From Rhodopseudomonas palustris (GTDB taxonomy: Bacteria > Pseudomonadota > Alphaproteobacteria > Rhizobiales > Xanthobacteraceae): a DNA stretch of 64,000 nucleotides. Below the pieces are notes generated by a model, which made no database searches, was not told the origin of the DNA, and was given only the letters and a program-made list of their open reading frames with translations. The translations under genes were made by a program, and so were the position numbers. Location: the NCBI RefSeq assembly GCF_034479375.1, contig NZ_CP140155.1:4130501-4194500 (forward strand), in the 5' to 3' direction. Shown in pieces: positions 56,425 through 64,000 of the stretch; position 1 is the first letter of the stretch, and each line of letters starts with the position of its first letter.

Positions 56425-57183
56425 ATGATGATCGGTGTAGATGGCTTTTCGCGATGGTCCGGCGCCCTCGGTCTGTGCGCGCTGATCGCGATGGTTCGTC
56501 CCAGCGCCGCCGATCCGCGCGCGGTGGTCGAACTGTTCACGTCGCAGGGCTGCTCGTCGTGCCCGCCGGCCGACCGGATCATCGGCGACCTCGCCCGCGA
56601 TCCGTCGGTGATCGCGCTGAGCATGCCGATCGACTATTGGGACTATCTCGGCTGGAAGGACACGCTGGCGGATTCACGCTTCAGTGCCCGCCAGAAAGCC
56701 TATTCGCAGATGCGCGGTGACCGCGACGTGTACACGCCGCAGGTCATCATCAACGGCCAGACGCATCTGGTCGGCAGCAACCGCGCCGGCATCGAGAATG
56801 CGATCAAGAGCACGGAGCAGATGCCCGGCACGATGACGGTGCCGGTGCGGATGGCCCTCAACGGCAAGGAGATCAAGGTCTCGGTCGCGGCGGCGCCTTC
56901 CGGCGGCGGCGCCCAGCGCGGTGAGGTCTGGATCTGTTCGGTGTCGAAGGCGGTGCCGATCGCGATTGCGCGCGGCGAGAATCGCGGTCGCGAGATCGTC
57001 TATCACAACGTCGTCCGCAACCTGCTCAAGGTCGGCGACTGGACCGGCGCGGCCGGCAACTGGTCGGTTCCGCTGGAGAACATCGCGCATGACGGCATCG
57101 ATGCCGCTGCGGTCTACGTCCAGGACGGCAACCGCGACAGACCTGGCGCGATGCTCGGCGCGGCGATGACGTCGCTGCACTGA
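56425..57183 (+). CDS. DUF1223 exported thioredoxin-fold protein
   Basis: About 252 residues. A Sec signal peptide covers residues about 10-30 (WSGALGLCALIAMVRPSAA), then AVVELFTSQGCSSCPPADRIIGDLA gives a thioredoxin-like C-x2-C (GCSSC), SMPIDYWDYLGWKDTLADSRFSARQKAYSQM, and VYTPQVIINGQTHLVGSNR with the cis-Pro. That is the DUF1223 family, periplasmic and of unknown function. Three ATG codons lie close together at the start; I took the one at 56425. It follows the acnA terminator, so it has its own promoter. Confidence 0.9.
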   Translation: MMIGVDGFSRWSGALGLCALIAMVRPSAADPRAVVELFTSQGCSSCPPADRIIGDLARDPSVIALSMPIDYWDYLGWKDTLADSRFSARQKAYSQMRGDRDVYTPQVIINGQTHLVGSNRAGIENAIKSTEQMPGTMTVPVRMALNGKEIKVSVAAAPSGGGAQRGEVWICSVSKAVPIAIARGENRGREIVYHNVVRNLLKVGDWTGAAGNWSVPLENIAHDGIDAAAVYVQDGNRDRPGAMLGAAMTSLH

Positions 57184-57274
57184 GCGAGCGCAATTCCGAT
57201 CGATCTTCTGGGGCCGGGGAGCGCCGCGGCGGCGGCTATGCTCGGAGCATGCGGCCGGCGGAAGAAGCCACCCC

Positions 57275-57304
57275 AAAAAACAAAAAGGCCAACTCGCGTT
57301 GGCC
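57275..57304 (-). terminator. Strong leftward intrinsic terminator with no gene upstream
   Basis: On the reverse strand GGCCAAC-GCGA-GTTGGCC is followed by TTTTTGTTTTTT. No leftward protein gene lies above it before 57595, so it must end a non-coding transcript or be ornamental. Confidence 0.8.
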
Positions 57305-57399
57305 CAGGCTGGGGATTTGGCTGCTGCGTGGACCCGATCCCGACCGCCTCGGGGGGCTGGGGGCTGAGGAATCCGAGACCGACAGGACCGGGCCAACGC
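57296..57399 (-). ncRNA. Candidate structured small RNA
   Basis: On the reverse strand GCGTTGGCCC (57399-57390) pairs perfectly with GGGCCAACGC (57305-57296), closing a rod-like fold. Inner pairs CCGGTCC/GGATCGG and TCTCGG/CCGAGG extend it. The closing 3' strand overlaps the terminator stem at 57275-57304, so the two folds compete. The 5' end and promoter are not known; transcription probably starts right of 57399. I do not recognise the RNA. Its size and rod shape are loosely like 6S RNA but that is not claimed. Confidence 0.4.
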
Positions 57400-57594
57400 A
57401 GTGACGATGTTCTCGCAGGCCGGCCTGGCGTTCGATGGGCGAAAATCGGGCAGTAATAAGATTCGTTTAACGAAGGCGTGAGGCAATGTTTCTCCGCGAT
57501 CACTGAGCGGACCGCCGGCGGTTTGCTGCTTTAGGTCCCCTTGCGGCGCGCCGCGCCGGGAGCAATCATGTCACGTCAGTGACAGGAGGCGCCG

Positions 57595-57963
57595 ATGAGC
57601 TTGATTTCAGGGGAGGCCGACCCGAGCGAAAGCCGGGCAGCGGAGCGCCAGGGCGCCGCGCCGCTGCAGGGGCGGGTGACGTTCAATCGCCTGGAGCTGA
57701 ACCGCATCCTCAACCTCTACGGCCGGATGGTCGCCGACGGCGAGTGGCGCGATTACGCGATCGATTTTCTCAAGGATCAGGCGGTGTTCTCGGTGTTCCG
57801 CCGCGCCTCGGAAGTCCCGATCTACCGCATCGTCAAGGACCCGCGGCTGGCGCGCAAGCAGGGCGCCTACAGCGTGATCGCGGCCTCCGGCCAGATCCTG
57901 CGCCGCGGCCACGACCTCGATCGCGTGCTGCTGGTGATCGACAGGAAGCTGGCGCTGGTGTGA
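57595..57963 (+). CDS. DUF2794 protein
   Basis: A 122-residue alphaproteobacterial protein. The recognised pattern is VTFNRLELNRILNLYGRMVADGEWRDYAIDFLKDQAVFSVFRRASEVPIYRIVKDPRLARKQGAYSVIAASGQILRRGHDL, the whole length of the family. Function is unknown; no membrane or export signal is seen. The start ATG has GGAGG 8 bases upstream. It is monocistronic and is convergent with the GNAT gene. Confidence 0.93.
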   Translation: MSLISGEADPSESRAAERQGAAPLQGRVTFNRLELNRILNLYGRMVADGEWRDYAIDFLKDQAVFSVFRRASEVPIYRIVKDPRLARKQGAYSVIAASGQILRRGHDLDRVLLVIDRKLALV

Positions 57964-58113
57964 GAAACCCGCCGGCGTGAAGCGCGAAGCGTCGCGCTGC
58001 AAACGGAGGTCATCGCCCGGCTCGACCGGGCGACCAAGTATTCCAGAGCGTCTGCGATCAATCACCGGCGCCCTGGGATACTGGGCCCTCCGCTTTCGCG
58101 GAGGGTGACGGCA

Positions 58114-58665
58114 TCACGCATTGCTCGGCCCCGCTTCGAGCTCCGGCACCGTCCCGCCACCCTCGCCCAATGCACGCTGCATCATCACGGTGTCGAGCCA
58201 GCGGCCGAATTTGAAGCCGACGGCGCGGTGGGTGCCGATCAGGTCGAAGCCGGTCTTGCGATGCACGCCGATCGACCCGGCATTGGCGGAATCGCCGATC
58301 ACCGCGATCATCTGCCGGAAGCCGCGCGCCTCGCATTGCGCGATCAGCTCGCGCAGCAGCGCGGTCCCGAGGCCGCGGCGATGCGCGAGCGGATCGAGAT
58401 AGACCGAGTTCTCCACGGTGAAGCGATAGGCCGGACGCGGCCGGTACGGCCCCGCATAGGCATAGCCACTGAGACGGCCGTCGAGCAGCCCTGCCAGATA
58501 CGGGAACCCGCCGCCGGTCAGTGTCTCGAACCGTCGCGTCATTTCGGCGAGATCCGGCGGTGTCAGTTCGAAGGTCGCCGTGCCGGTGCGGACGGCGTCG
58601 GCGTAGATCGCGGTGATCGCGGGGAGGTCGGCGGCGGTGGCCGGGCGGATCAGGAGGTCGGGCAT
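58114..58665 (-). CDS. GNAT-family N-acetyltransferase (phosphinothricin acetyltransferase-like)
   Basis: A 183-residue acetyltransferase: LIRPATAADLPAITAIYADAVRTGTATFEL, GYAYAGPYRPRPAYRFTVENSVYLDP, the acetyl-CoA loop HRRGLGTALLRELIAQC (R/Q-x-x-G-x-G), and GFDLIGTHRAVGFKFGRWLDTVMMQ. This is the Pat/Bar/YncA branch, acting on amino-acid-like or glufosinate-like substrates; the natural substrate is unknown. I chose ATG 58665 so that the N-terminus begins at the conserved fold. Confidence 0.93.
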   Translation of the reverse strand: MPDLLIRPATAADLPAITAIYADAVRTGTATFELTPPDLAEMTRRFETLTGGGFPYLAGLLDGRLSGYAYAGPYRPRPAYRFTVENSVYLDPLAHRRGLGTALLRELIAQCEARGFRQMIAVIGDSANAGSIGVHRKTGFDLIGTHRAVGFKFGRWLDTVMMQRALGEGGGTVPELEAGPSNA

Positions 58666-58700
58666 GCGAAATTCAACTCGTGGCTGATCGCCAATCCCAG

Positions 58701-58800
58701 CGTCATACGCGGGCTTGACCCGCGTATCCATCCCCTTCGCAAGGCGGCATGACTGGTTCTCTCGGTAGGATGGATCGCCGGGTCAAGCCCGGCGATGACG
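58701..58800. repeat. Palindromic repeat, GTCATTGCCGGGCTTGACCC family (copy 3)
   Basis: Left CGTCATACGCGGGCTTGACC, right GGGTCAAGCCCGGCGATGACG, inner TATCCATC and GGATGGATC. It lies between the BI-1 and GNAT genes. Confidence 0.8.
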
Positions 58801-58856
58801 ACCGTGTTGGAGCATCTGCCTTCGCATCCTGGTCAGCCCGTCGTTCACCCGCGCAA

Positions 58857-58891
58857 CGAAAAAGCCCCGGCGCGAGGCCGGGGCTTTCGAC
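58857..58891 (-). terminator. Intrinsic terminator of the Bax-inhibitor-1 gene
   Basis: On the reverse strand AAAGCCCCGGC-CTCG-CGCCGGGGCTTTTTCG, with a near-perfect stem and a T-run, 20 bases after the leftward stop. Confidence 0.92.
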
Positions 58892-58911
58892 TTCACCACT
58901 GGTGAGGTGGC

Positions 58912-59703
58912 TTACTCTTTCTGTCCCAGCAACTGCAGCAGCAGCGTGAACAGGTTGATGAAGTTCAGGTACAGCGACAGGGCGCCGGTGATCGCGGCGC
59001 GCTCCGCCACGTCGCCGCCTTCCGAGGCGTAGCCGTACATGTAGTCGTTCTTCAGCCGCTGGGTGTCGTAGGCGGTGAGGCCCGCGAACACCAGCACGCC
59101 GACCACCGAGACGATGAACTGCAGCATCGACGAGGCGACGAACAAGTTGACCACGCTGGCGATGATGACGCCGAACAGGCCCATGATCAGGAACGAGCCC
59201 ATCCCGGTCATGTCACGCTTGGTGGTGTAGCCGTAGAGGCTCAGCGCACCGAACGACGCCGCGGTGATGAAGAACACCCGCACGATCGAGGTGTGCGTAT
59301 ACACCAGGAAGATCGACGACAGCGAGATGCCCATCAAGGCCGCGAAGGCCCAGAACAGCAATTGCGCGGTCGCCGGCTTCAGCCGGTTGATGCCGAACGA
59401 GATCGCGAACACCATGGCGAGCGGCGCCAGGATGAACACCCACTTCAGCGGGCTGGCGAACATCGCCACGCCGAAGGTCGTCAGGTAGGTGTTGCCGATC
59501 TTGCCGGCCGCACCGGCCGCATCCGGGGTCACGGCGCCCATATAGACGCCGAGCGCCGCCAGGCCGGTGATGGCCAGGCCGATCGTCATGTAGTTGTAGA
59601 TGCGCAGCATATAGGAGCGCAGGCCAGCATCGACGGCCGCGCTGTCGACGCGTCCGGCGGCCCGGCCGAAGGGAGAGGCGTAGTTACGGTCCAAGTCCGA
59701 CAT
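58912..59703 (-). CDS. Bax inhibitor-1/YccA-family membrane protein
   Basis: A 263-residue protein with seven transmembrane helices. After a soluble N-terminus (LDRNYASPFGRAAGRVDSAAVDAGLRSYMLRIYNYMTIGLAITGL), the helices include WVFILAPLAMVFAISFGI, FWAFAALMGISLSSIFLVYT, and SSMLQFIVSVVGVLVFAGLTAYDTQRLKNDY, the conserved BI-1 C-terminal Asp region. Bacterial members form pH- and calcium-sensitive channels and interact with FtsH. The start ATG 59703 has a weak ribosome site. It is a single gene. Confidence 0.93.
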   Translation of the reverse strand: MSDLDRNYASPFGRAAGRVDSAAVDAGLRSYMLRIYNYMTIGLAITGLAALGVYMGAVTPDAAGAAGKIGNTYLTTFGVAMFASPLKWVFILAPLAMVFAISFGINRLKPATAQLLFWAFAALMGISLSSIFLVYTHTSIVRVFFITAASFGALSLYGYTTKRDMTGMGSFLIMGLFGVIIASVVNLFVASSMLQFIVSVVGVLVFAGLTAYDTQRLKNDYMYGYASEGGDVAERAAITGALSLYLNFINLFTLLLQLLGQKE

Positions 59704-59899
59704 GGTCGAAATCCTGAGTTGGTCCGGCCGACGCAAAGGGTGGCGAAGGCCGGCGCGAAATTATCCCGGACGGTGATGCGCGGTAGACGTTAAATTTCGG
59801 TCATCCGCGCGCCGCCCGACCCAATCTGGTATGTGGGAAACTAACACAATCGGGGCAAGGGTTTATGCGCGGCTGAATGTCGCTCCGCAGCATCAGGTT

Positions 59900-59939
59900 A
59901 AACGGACGGTTTCGACAATGGTCGAATCGCCGTCCGTTT
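59900..59939. terminator. Perfect hairpin after the ABC permease gene
   Basis: AAACGGACGG...CCGTCCGTTT with inner TCGAC/GTCGA arms. A-rich left and T-rich right make it usable in either direction; the permease gene reads into it from the right. Confidence 0.75.
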
Positions 59940-60004
59940 CCCGCAGCGGTGGTGCCGCGCGACCTCAGCGCGCGCCGGAAGCGGGCGTTCCGCCCACCGG
60001 CGGG

Positions 60005-62587
60005 CTACAGATTCCGCAGCACGGACGCCGGTTTCTGGTTCAACGCCAGCAGGGTCCCGACCAGGCCGAGGCCGACGGTCACAACCAGGGCGGCCACCAC
60101 CACGCCGGCGGCGGAGCCGGCCTGCCAGGTGAAGCTCAGCGACATCAGTCGTGTGACGATCAGCCACGCGGCGGCAGAGCCGGCGATCACCCCGAACACC
60201 GCGGTGGCGAGCCCGATCATCATGTATTCGAGCGCAAAGGCCCCGATCAGCCGGCCGCGGGTGGCCCCGAGCGTCTTCAGGATCACGGCGTCATAGACGC
60301 GGTGGCGATGGCCGGCGGCGAGCGCGCCGCCGAGCACCAGGATCGCCGAGATCAGCGTCACCGAACTGGCGCCGCGCACCGCCAAGGCCAGATTGGCCAC
60401 CACGCCGCCGACCGTCTCCAGCGCCTCGCGGACGCGGACGCTGGTCACCATCGGGAATTTGTCCGCCACCTGCTTGATCAGGGCGGCGTCGCTCGCCACC
60501 GTGCTGCCGGTCTCGGTCAGTGTCGCAATGTGCGTGTGCGGCGCGCCGCGAAACGTGTTGGGCGAGAACACCAGCACGAAATTGATGCCGAGGCTCTGCC
60601 AGTCGACGCTGCGCAGATTGCTGATGGTCGCGGAGATCTCGCGACCGAGCACGTTCACCGTGACGCTATCGCCGATCTTCAGGCCGAGCCCGTCGGCGAG
60701 CTTTTTCTCGAACGAGACCAGCGGCTTGCCGTCATAGTCCTTGGGCCACCAATGGCCTTCGATGACCTTGGAGCCTGCCGGCATCTCGGCCGCATAAGTG
60801 AGGCCGCGGTCGCTCTGCAGCACCCATTCGGCGTCCTGCCCCGGCTTGAGATCCTCGGCGCGAACGCCGCGCGCGGCGACGATCCGGCCGCGCAGCATCG
60901 GCACGTCCTCGAGCGTGGCGTTCGGCGCAGCCTGCTTCAGGAAGGCGCCGAATTGCTCGGTCTCGCTGGACGGGATGTCGATGAAGAAGAAGGTCGGCGC
61001 CTTCTCGGGCAGCGCGGCGAGGAATTGCCGCCGCAGATTGCCGTCGATCTGCGAGATCGTGACCAGCACCGCGAGGCCGAGGCCGAGCGACAGCACAACC
61101 GAGGGGGTCAGCGCGCTGGGGCGATGGATGTTGGCGATCGCCAGCCGCAGCATGGTGATGCGCGAGCGCGGCAGCCGCCGCGCGATCGCCATCAACCCCG
61201 CGGCGACGCCGCGCAGCAGCGCGAACATCAGGATTGCGGCGACCACGAAGGCGATCGCGACGCGCTTGTCGTAAGCGAGTCCGATCACCACCGCGAGCAG
61301 CAGCGCGATCACCACGCCGATCCAGACGATGTGCCGCAGTTTTGGTCGATGCGCCTCGGCGGTGGCGGCTTCGCGGAACAGCGTCGCCACAGGCACGTCG
61401 CGCACCTGCGCCAGCGGCCACAGCCCGAAGGCGAGCGCGGTGAGCAGGCCGTAGACCAGCGCCAGCGCCAGTTCTTCGGGATGCAGCGCCGCCACCACCG
61501 GCAGCGGCAGCAGCTTGCCGAAGGCGCCGACAATGACGAACGGCAGCGCGGCGCCGAGCGCGAGTCCGATCAGCGAGCCGATCGTCGCCAGTACCAGCAC
61601 CTGGGTCAGATAGATCGAGAACACGTCGCGGCCGGTAGCGCCGAGCGCCTTGAATGCCGCGATCACGTCGCGGCGGCGATCGATGTGGCTCTTCACCGCG
61701 TTGGCGACGCCGACGCCGCCGACCAGCAGCGCGGCGAGGCCGACCAGCGTCAGAAACTGGGTGAAGCGGGTGATGGTGCGCTCGAGCTGCGGCGAGGCGT
61801 TGCCGCGGCTGCGGATTTCCCAGCCGGCCTGCGGCAGCGCCGCGCGGGTGGCGTCGGCGAAATCCTGCGCGGCTTTATCGTCGGCGCGGTTGTCGGGCAG
61901 CCGGACGCGATAGATCCAGCGCACCAGGCTGCCGGGCTGGAGCAATTGCGTGGCGCGCAGCGCATCCTCGCTGATCAGGAAGCGCGGCCCGAAGCCGGGA
62001 TTGCCGGCGAGCTTGTCCGGCTCGGAGGCGACCACGCTGCGGATCTGGAACGCGGCGCTGCCGACGCTGACGCGGTCCCCGATCTTGAGGTCGAGCCGGG
62101 CGAGAAACGCGGCGTCGGCCGCGGCGCCGAACGCGCCATCGCGCTCCGCCAGCACGTCGGCGAGCGGCAGCGGCGGATCGAGTTTCAGCTCGCCGAGCAT
62201 CGGATAGAGGCTGTCGACCGCCTTGATCTCGACCAGCGCCGAGGCGCCTTCGGCGGTGCGCGCCATGCCGCGCATCGACGCCGCGACCGAGACCGGCGCG
62301 CGGTCGCGCAGATAGCCGAGCTCTTGCGGCGTCGCCTCGCGCTGGATCAGCGAGAACGCGACATCGCCGCCGAGCAGGGTGCGGCCTTCGCGGGCCAGCC
62401 CTTCGCCGAGGCTGGCGGCGACCGAGCCGACGCCGGCGATCGCCATCACGCCGAGCGCGATGCAGGCGATGAAGACGTAGAACCCGTTGAGACCGCCGCG
62501 CATCTCGCGCAGCGCATAGCGCAACGGCAGCGACCAGCCGCGCGACTGCGGCGCGGATTTGGCGAGCGGATCGGCGACCAGCGTCAT
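60005..62587 (-). CDS. ABC transporter permease, YbbP/FtsX-like, large
   Basis: An 860-residue permease with two FtsX halves and large periplasmic domains. First helix FYVFIACIALGVMAIAGVGSVAASL; a periplasmic MacB-like domain follows to about residue 255. TMs near 265-420 (FTQFLTLVGLAALLVGGVGVANAV, IYLTQVLVLATIGSLIGLALGAAL) come next, then a further helix pair and a second domain, and C-terminal TMs (SSVTLISAILVLGGALAAG and LIGAFALEYMMIGLATAVFGVIAGSAAAWLI). In E. coli the YbbA-YbbP pair is adjacent to TesA, as here. The substrate is unknown; lipids or lysophospholipids are suspected. Its start lies 3 bases past the ATPase stop. Confidence 0.93.
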   Translation of the reverse strand: MTLVADPLAKSAPQSRGWSLPLRYALREMRGGLNGFYVFIACIALGVMAIAGVGSVAASLGEGLAREGRTLLGGDVAFSLIQREATPQELGYLRDRAPVSVAASMRGMARTAEGASALVEIKAVDSLYPMLGELKLDPPLPLADVLAERDGAFGAAADAAFLARLDLKIGDRVSVGSAAFQIRSVVASEPDKLAGNPGFGPRFLISEDALRATQLLQPGSLVRWIYRVRLPDNRADDKAAQDFADATRAALPQAGWEIRSRGNASPQLERTITRFTQFLTLVGLAALLVGGVGVANAVKSHIDRRRDVIAAFKALGATGRDVFSIYLTQVLVLATIGSLIGLALGAALPFVIVGAFGKLLPLPVVAALHPEELALALVYGLLTALAFGLWPLAQVRDVPVATLFREAATAEAHRPKLRHIVWIGVVIALLLAVVIGLAYDKRVAIAFVVAAILMFALLRGVAAGLMAIARRLPRSRITMLRLAIANIHRPSALTPSVVLSLGLGLAVLVTISQIDGNLRRQFLAALPEKAPTFFFIDIPSSETEQFGAFLKQAAPNATLEDVPMLRGRIVAARGVRAEDLKPGQDAEWVLQSDRGLTYAAEMPAGSKVIEGHWWPKDYDGKPLVSFEKKLADGLGLKIGDSVTVNVLGREISATISNLRSVDWQSLGINFVLVFSPNTFRGAPHTHIATLTETGSTVASDAALIKQVADKFPMVTSVRVREALETVGGVVANLALAVRGASSVTLISAILVLGGALAAGHRHRVYDAVILKTLGATRGRLIGAFALEYMMIGLATAVFGVIAGSAAAWLIVTRLMSLSFTWQAGSAAGVVVAALVVTVGLGLVGTLLALNQKPASVLRNL

Positions 62588-62590
62588 GCG

Positions 62591-63331
62591 TCAGGCCGAT
62601 CGCGCCCGGGCATTGCCCGGCATTGTTGTGTCGATCGCCCCGGAGCGCAGCCTGACCACGCGGTCGCAGCGCTGCGCCAGCGAGGTGTCGTGGGTCACCA
62701 GCACCAGCGTCATGCCGCGTTCGGCGTGTTTGGTGAACAAGAGGTCGACGATCTGCCGGCCGGTCGCCTCGTCGAGATTGCCGGTCGGCTCGTCGGCCAC
62801 CAGGATGGTCGGATCGGGCGCCAGCGCCCGCGCCAGGGCGACGCGCTGCTGCTCGCCGCCGGAGAGCTGCGTCGGATAATGATGCAGCCGTTCGCCAAGT
62901 CCCACCGAATCCAGCTCGCGCGCCGCCCGCTCAGCCGCGTCCGGGGCGCCGGCGAGTTCGAGCGGCACTGCGACGTTCTCCAGCGCGGTCATGGTCGGGA
63001 TCAGATGAAAGGACTGGAAGACGATGCCGACCTGGCGGCCGCGGAAGCGCGCCAATGCGTCCTCGCTGAGGCCATTGAAAGCGGTGCCGCTGACCACCAC
63101 CTCACCGCTGTCGGGCCGCTCCAGCCCGGCCATCACCATCAGCAGGGTGGATTTGCCGGATCCCGACGGGCCGATCAGGCCGATCGCCTCGCCGGGTGCG
63201 ACGCGGAGGCTGATATCCTTGAGGATGTGCACCCGCGCGGCGCCACTGCCCAGCGACAGATTGACGTTCGAAATGGAGATGGTGTCCGGCGTGGTGCCGG
63301 GCCGCGACGAGGGTTCGATGAAGCTGTCCAT
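62591..63331 (-). CDS. ABC transporter ATP-binding protein (YbbA/LolD-like)
   Basis: A 246-residue ATPase of the MacB/LolD/YbbA group. Walker A LIGPSGSGKSTLLMVM, Q-loop GIVFQSFHLIPTMTALEN, signature YPTQLSGGEQQRVALARALA, Walker B TILVADEPTGNLDEATG and the switch LVLVTHDTSLA are seen. It pairs with the large permease 3 bases downstream. The start codon ATG is inside CCATGG, which also contains the proposed start of the divergent esterase gene. Confidence 0.94.
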   Translation of the reverse strand: MDSFIEPSSRPGTTPDTISISNVNLSLGSGAARVHILKDISLRVAPGEAIGLIGPSGSGKSTLLMVMAGLERPDSGEVVVSGTAFNGLSEDALARFRGRQVGIVFQSFHLIPTMTALENVAVPLELAGAPDAAERAARELDSVGLGERLHHYPTQLSGGEQQRVALARALAPDPTILVADEPTGNLDEATGRQIVDLLFTKHAERGMTLVLVTHDTSLAQRCDRVVRLRSGAIDTTMPGNARARSA

Positions 63332-64000
63332 GGCTGGTGCATATGGCGATTGTTTCGGTGCGGTCGAGAGGGCGGGGCGCACGATTGCGTGGGCGATGGT
63401 TATCGCGGTGTTGGCGATGACGGTGATACCGATGCCACACGCCTTCGCGCAGCCGGCCGTGAAGCCCCTGAAAGTGGTGGTGCTGGGTGATTCGCTGTCC
63501 GCCGGTTACGGATTACCGGCCGACGCGGCGTTTCCGGCCAAGCTGCAGAAAGCACTGCAGGCCAAGGGGATCGCGACCGAGATGATCAACGCCGGGGTGT
63601 CGGGCGACACCGCCAGCGGCGGGCTCGCGCGGCTGGATTGGTCGGTGCCGGCGGATACGGACGCGGTGATCGTCGAGCTCGGCGCCAATGACGCGCTGCG
63701 CGGCACCGATCCCAAGGTCCCGCAACAGGCGCTGGAGGAGATCGTCAAGCGTTTGAAAGCGCGGAAGATCGCGGTGCTGTTGTGCGGGATGCTGGCGCCG
63801 CCGAATTACGGACCGGACTACGCCAGGCAGTTCAACGCGATCTATCCCGATCTGGCGAAAAAATACGACGTGCCGCTGTACCCGTTCTTCCTCGACGGCG
63901 TCGCGGCGGTGGCGAGCCTCAATCAGCCGGACGGCATCCACCCGACCGCCGCGGGCATCGACCTCGTGGTCGCGAACATCCTGCCCACGATCGAGGCATT
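63330..64000 (+). CDS. TesA-like SGNH esterase/arylesterase, exported, 3' end outside window
   Basis: At least 223 residues, open to the right edge. After a basic segment, a signal-like helix (AMVIAVLAMTVIPMPHAFA) precedes the SGNH fold: VVVLGDSLSAGYGLPADAAFP (block I, nucleophile Ser), INAGVSGDTASGGLARLDW (block II), VIVELGANDALRGTDP (block III), and DGIHPTAAGIDLV (block V, Asp-His). It matches multifunctional periplasmic thioesterase I/arylesterase. I took ATG 63330, but ATG 63396 would start right at the hydrophobic helix; the earlier start keeps the Arg residues that signal peptides need. It is divergent from the YbbA-like gene, as in E. coli. Confidence 0.88.
   Translation, partial: MAGAYGDCFGAVERAGRTIAWAMVIAVLAMTVIPMPHAFAQPAVKPLKVVVLGDSLSAGYGLPADAAFPAKLQKALQAKGIATEMINAGVSGDTASGGLARLDWSVPADTDAVIVELGANDALRGTDPKVPQQALEEIVKRLKARKIAVLLCGMLAPPNYGPDYARQFNAIYPDLAKKYDVPLYPFFLDGVAAVASLNQPDGIHPTAAGIDLVVANILPTIEA

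Larger units (their letters stand above)
57184..57594. other. Gene-free spacer with a folded leftward element
   Basis: About 410 bases between DUF1223 and DUF2794 genes. The right part (57430-57594) is less GC-rich and contains a TTCGTTTAACGAA palindrome. The left part holds the candidate small RNA and terminator listed separately. No protein-coding frame looks real. Confidence 0.55.

Noticed and set aside
57275..57399. Identification of the folded element as 6S RNA or SRP RNA
   Set aside because: The SRP tetraloop and conserved A-rich bulge motif are not visible, and the length and central bubble of 6S RNA cannot be confirmed.
57114..57503. 129-codon reverse-strand frame over the candidate RNA
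   Set aside because: It overlaps the DUF1223 gene and the terminator structure; the product is low-complexity.
59831..63490. 1219-codon forward-strand frame
   Set aside because: Antisense to the ABC permease and ATPase; the product is rich in Gln, Arg and His and has no known motif.

Overview
The window is about 64 kb of high-GC chromosomal DNA from an alphaproteobacterium of the Bradyrhizobiaceae/Nitrobacteraceae, very probably Rhodopseudomonas palustris or a close relative. Two observations support this. The malonyl-CoA synthetase at 11591-13102 is almost the same protein as the characterised R. palustris MatB. A form IV RuBisCO-like protein and an AerR/PpaA-type cobalamin-domain protein lie together, as expected of a purple non-sulfur phototroph. 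Assignment to a strain is not possible by eye. I found no phage, no intact insertion sequence and no CRISPR array.

Layout. 1-10 kb: CoA-ester lyase (cut by the left edge), beta-carbonic anhydrase, a UPF0114 membrane protein, asd, two exported or anchored hypotheticals, leuB, an MFS exporter, a sulfite-oxidase-family molybdoenzyme with its cytochrome b partner, and a fasciclin protein. 10.7-15.3 kb: an SDR divergent from matB, a low-GC patch with a DUF3892 gene, and a CDF metal exporter. 15.6-19.3 kb: sdhCDAB. 19.4-25.6 kb: a PPOX-family protein, a proline-rich small protein, an OmpA-like protein, an L,D-transpeptidase and acs. 26-34 kb: an ETF-beta lysine methyltransferase homologue, an EVE protein, gpsA and tsaD, all reading left; then hemD, a Mic60/mitofilin homologue and hemY reading right; then tRNA-Thr(CGT).

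34.3-41 kb holds the most system-like locus. Six tightly packed leftward genes (OsmC-like, acyl-CoA-dehydrogenase-like, tandem rhodanese, and a complete NMT1-type ABC transporter) lie opposite a TetR regulator. A perfect 16-bp palindrome sits in the shared promoter region. I read it as a regulated uptake and processing cassette, probably for a sulfur compound. 41-48 kb: an acyltransferase-SGNH protein, YjbQ, the RuBisCO-like protein, a PhyH-like protein with a changed metal motif, the AerR/PpaA-like protein, an AT-rich gene-free stretch and a HAMP membrane protein. 49-57 kb: tRNA-Gly(GCC), CnoX-like thioredoxin-TPR protein, a Lon-N domain protein, a Trm112-like protein, ccmB and ccmA (without ccmC, ccmD or ccmG next to them), acnA and a DUF1223 protein. 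57.2-57.6 kb: a gene-free stretch with a strongly folded leftward element ending in a terminator, a candidate small RNA. 57.6-64 kb: DUF2794, a GNAT acetyltransferase, a Bax-inhibitor-1 protein, and a LolD/YbbAP-type ABC pair divergent from a TesA-like esterase cut by the right edge.

The intergenic DNA is crowded with several families of palindromic repeats. One is a 146-bp element with 25-bp perfect terminal inverted repeats, present in two identical copies 24 kb apart. Repeats sit inside gene clusters that are normally tight: sdhA/sdhB, ccmA/ccmB and tsaD/gpsA.
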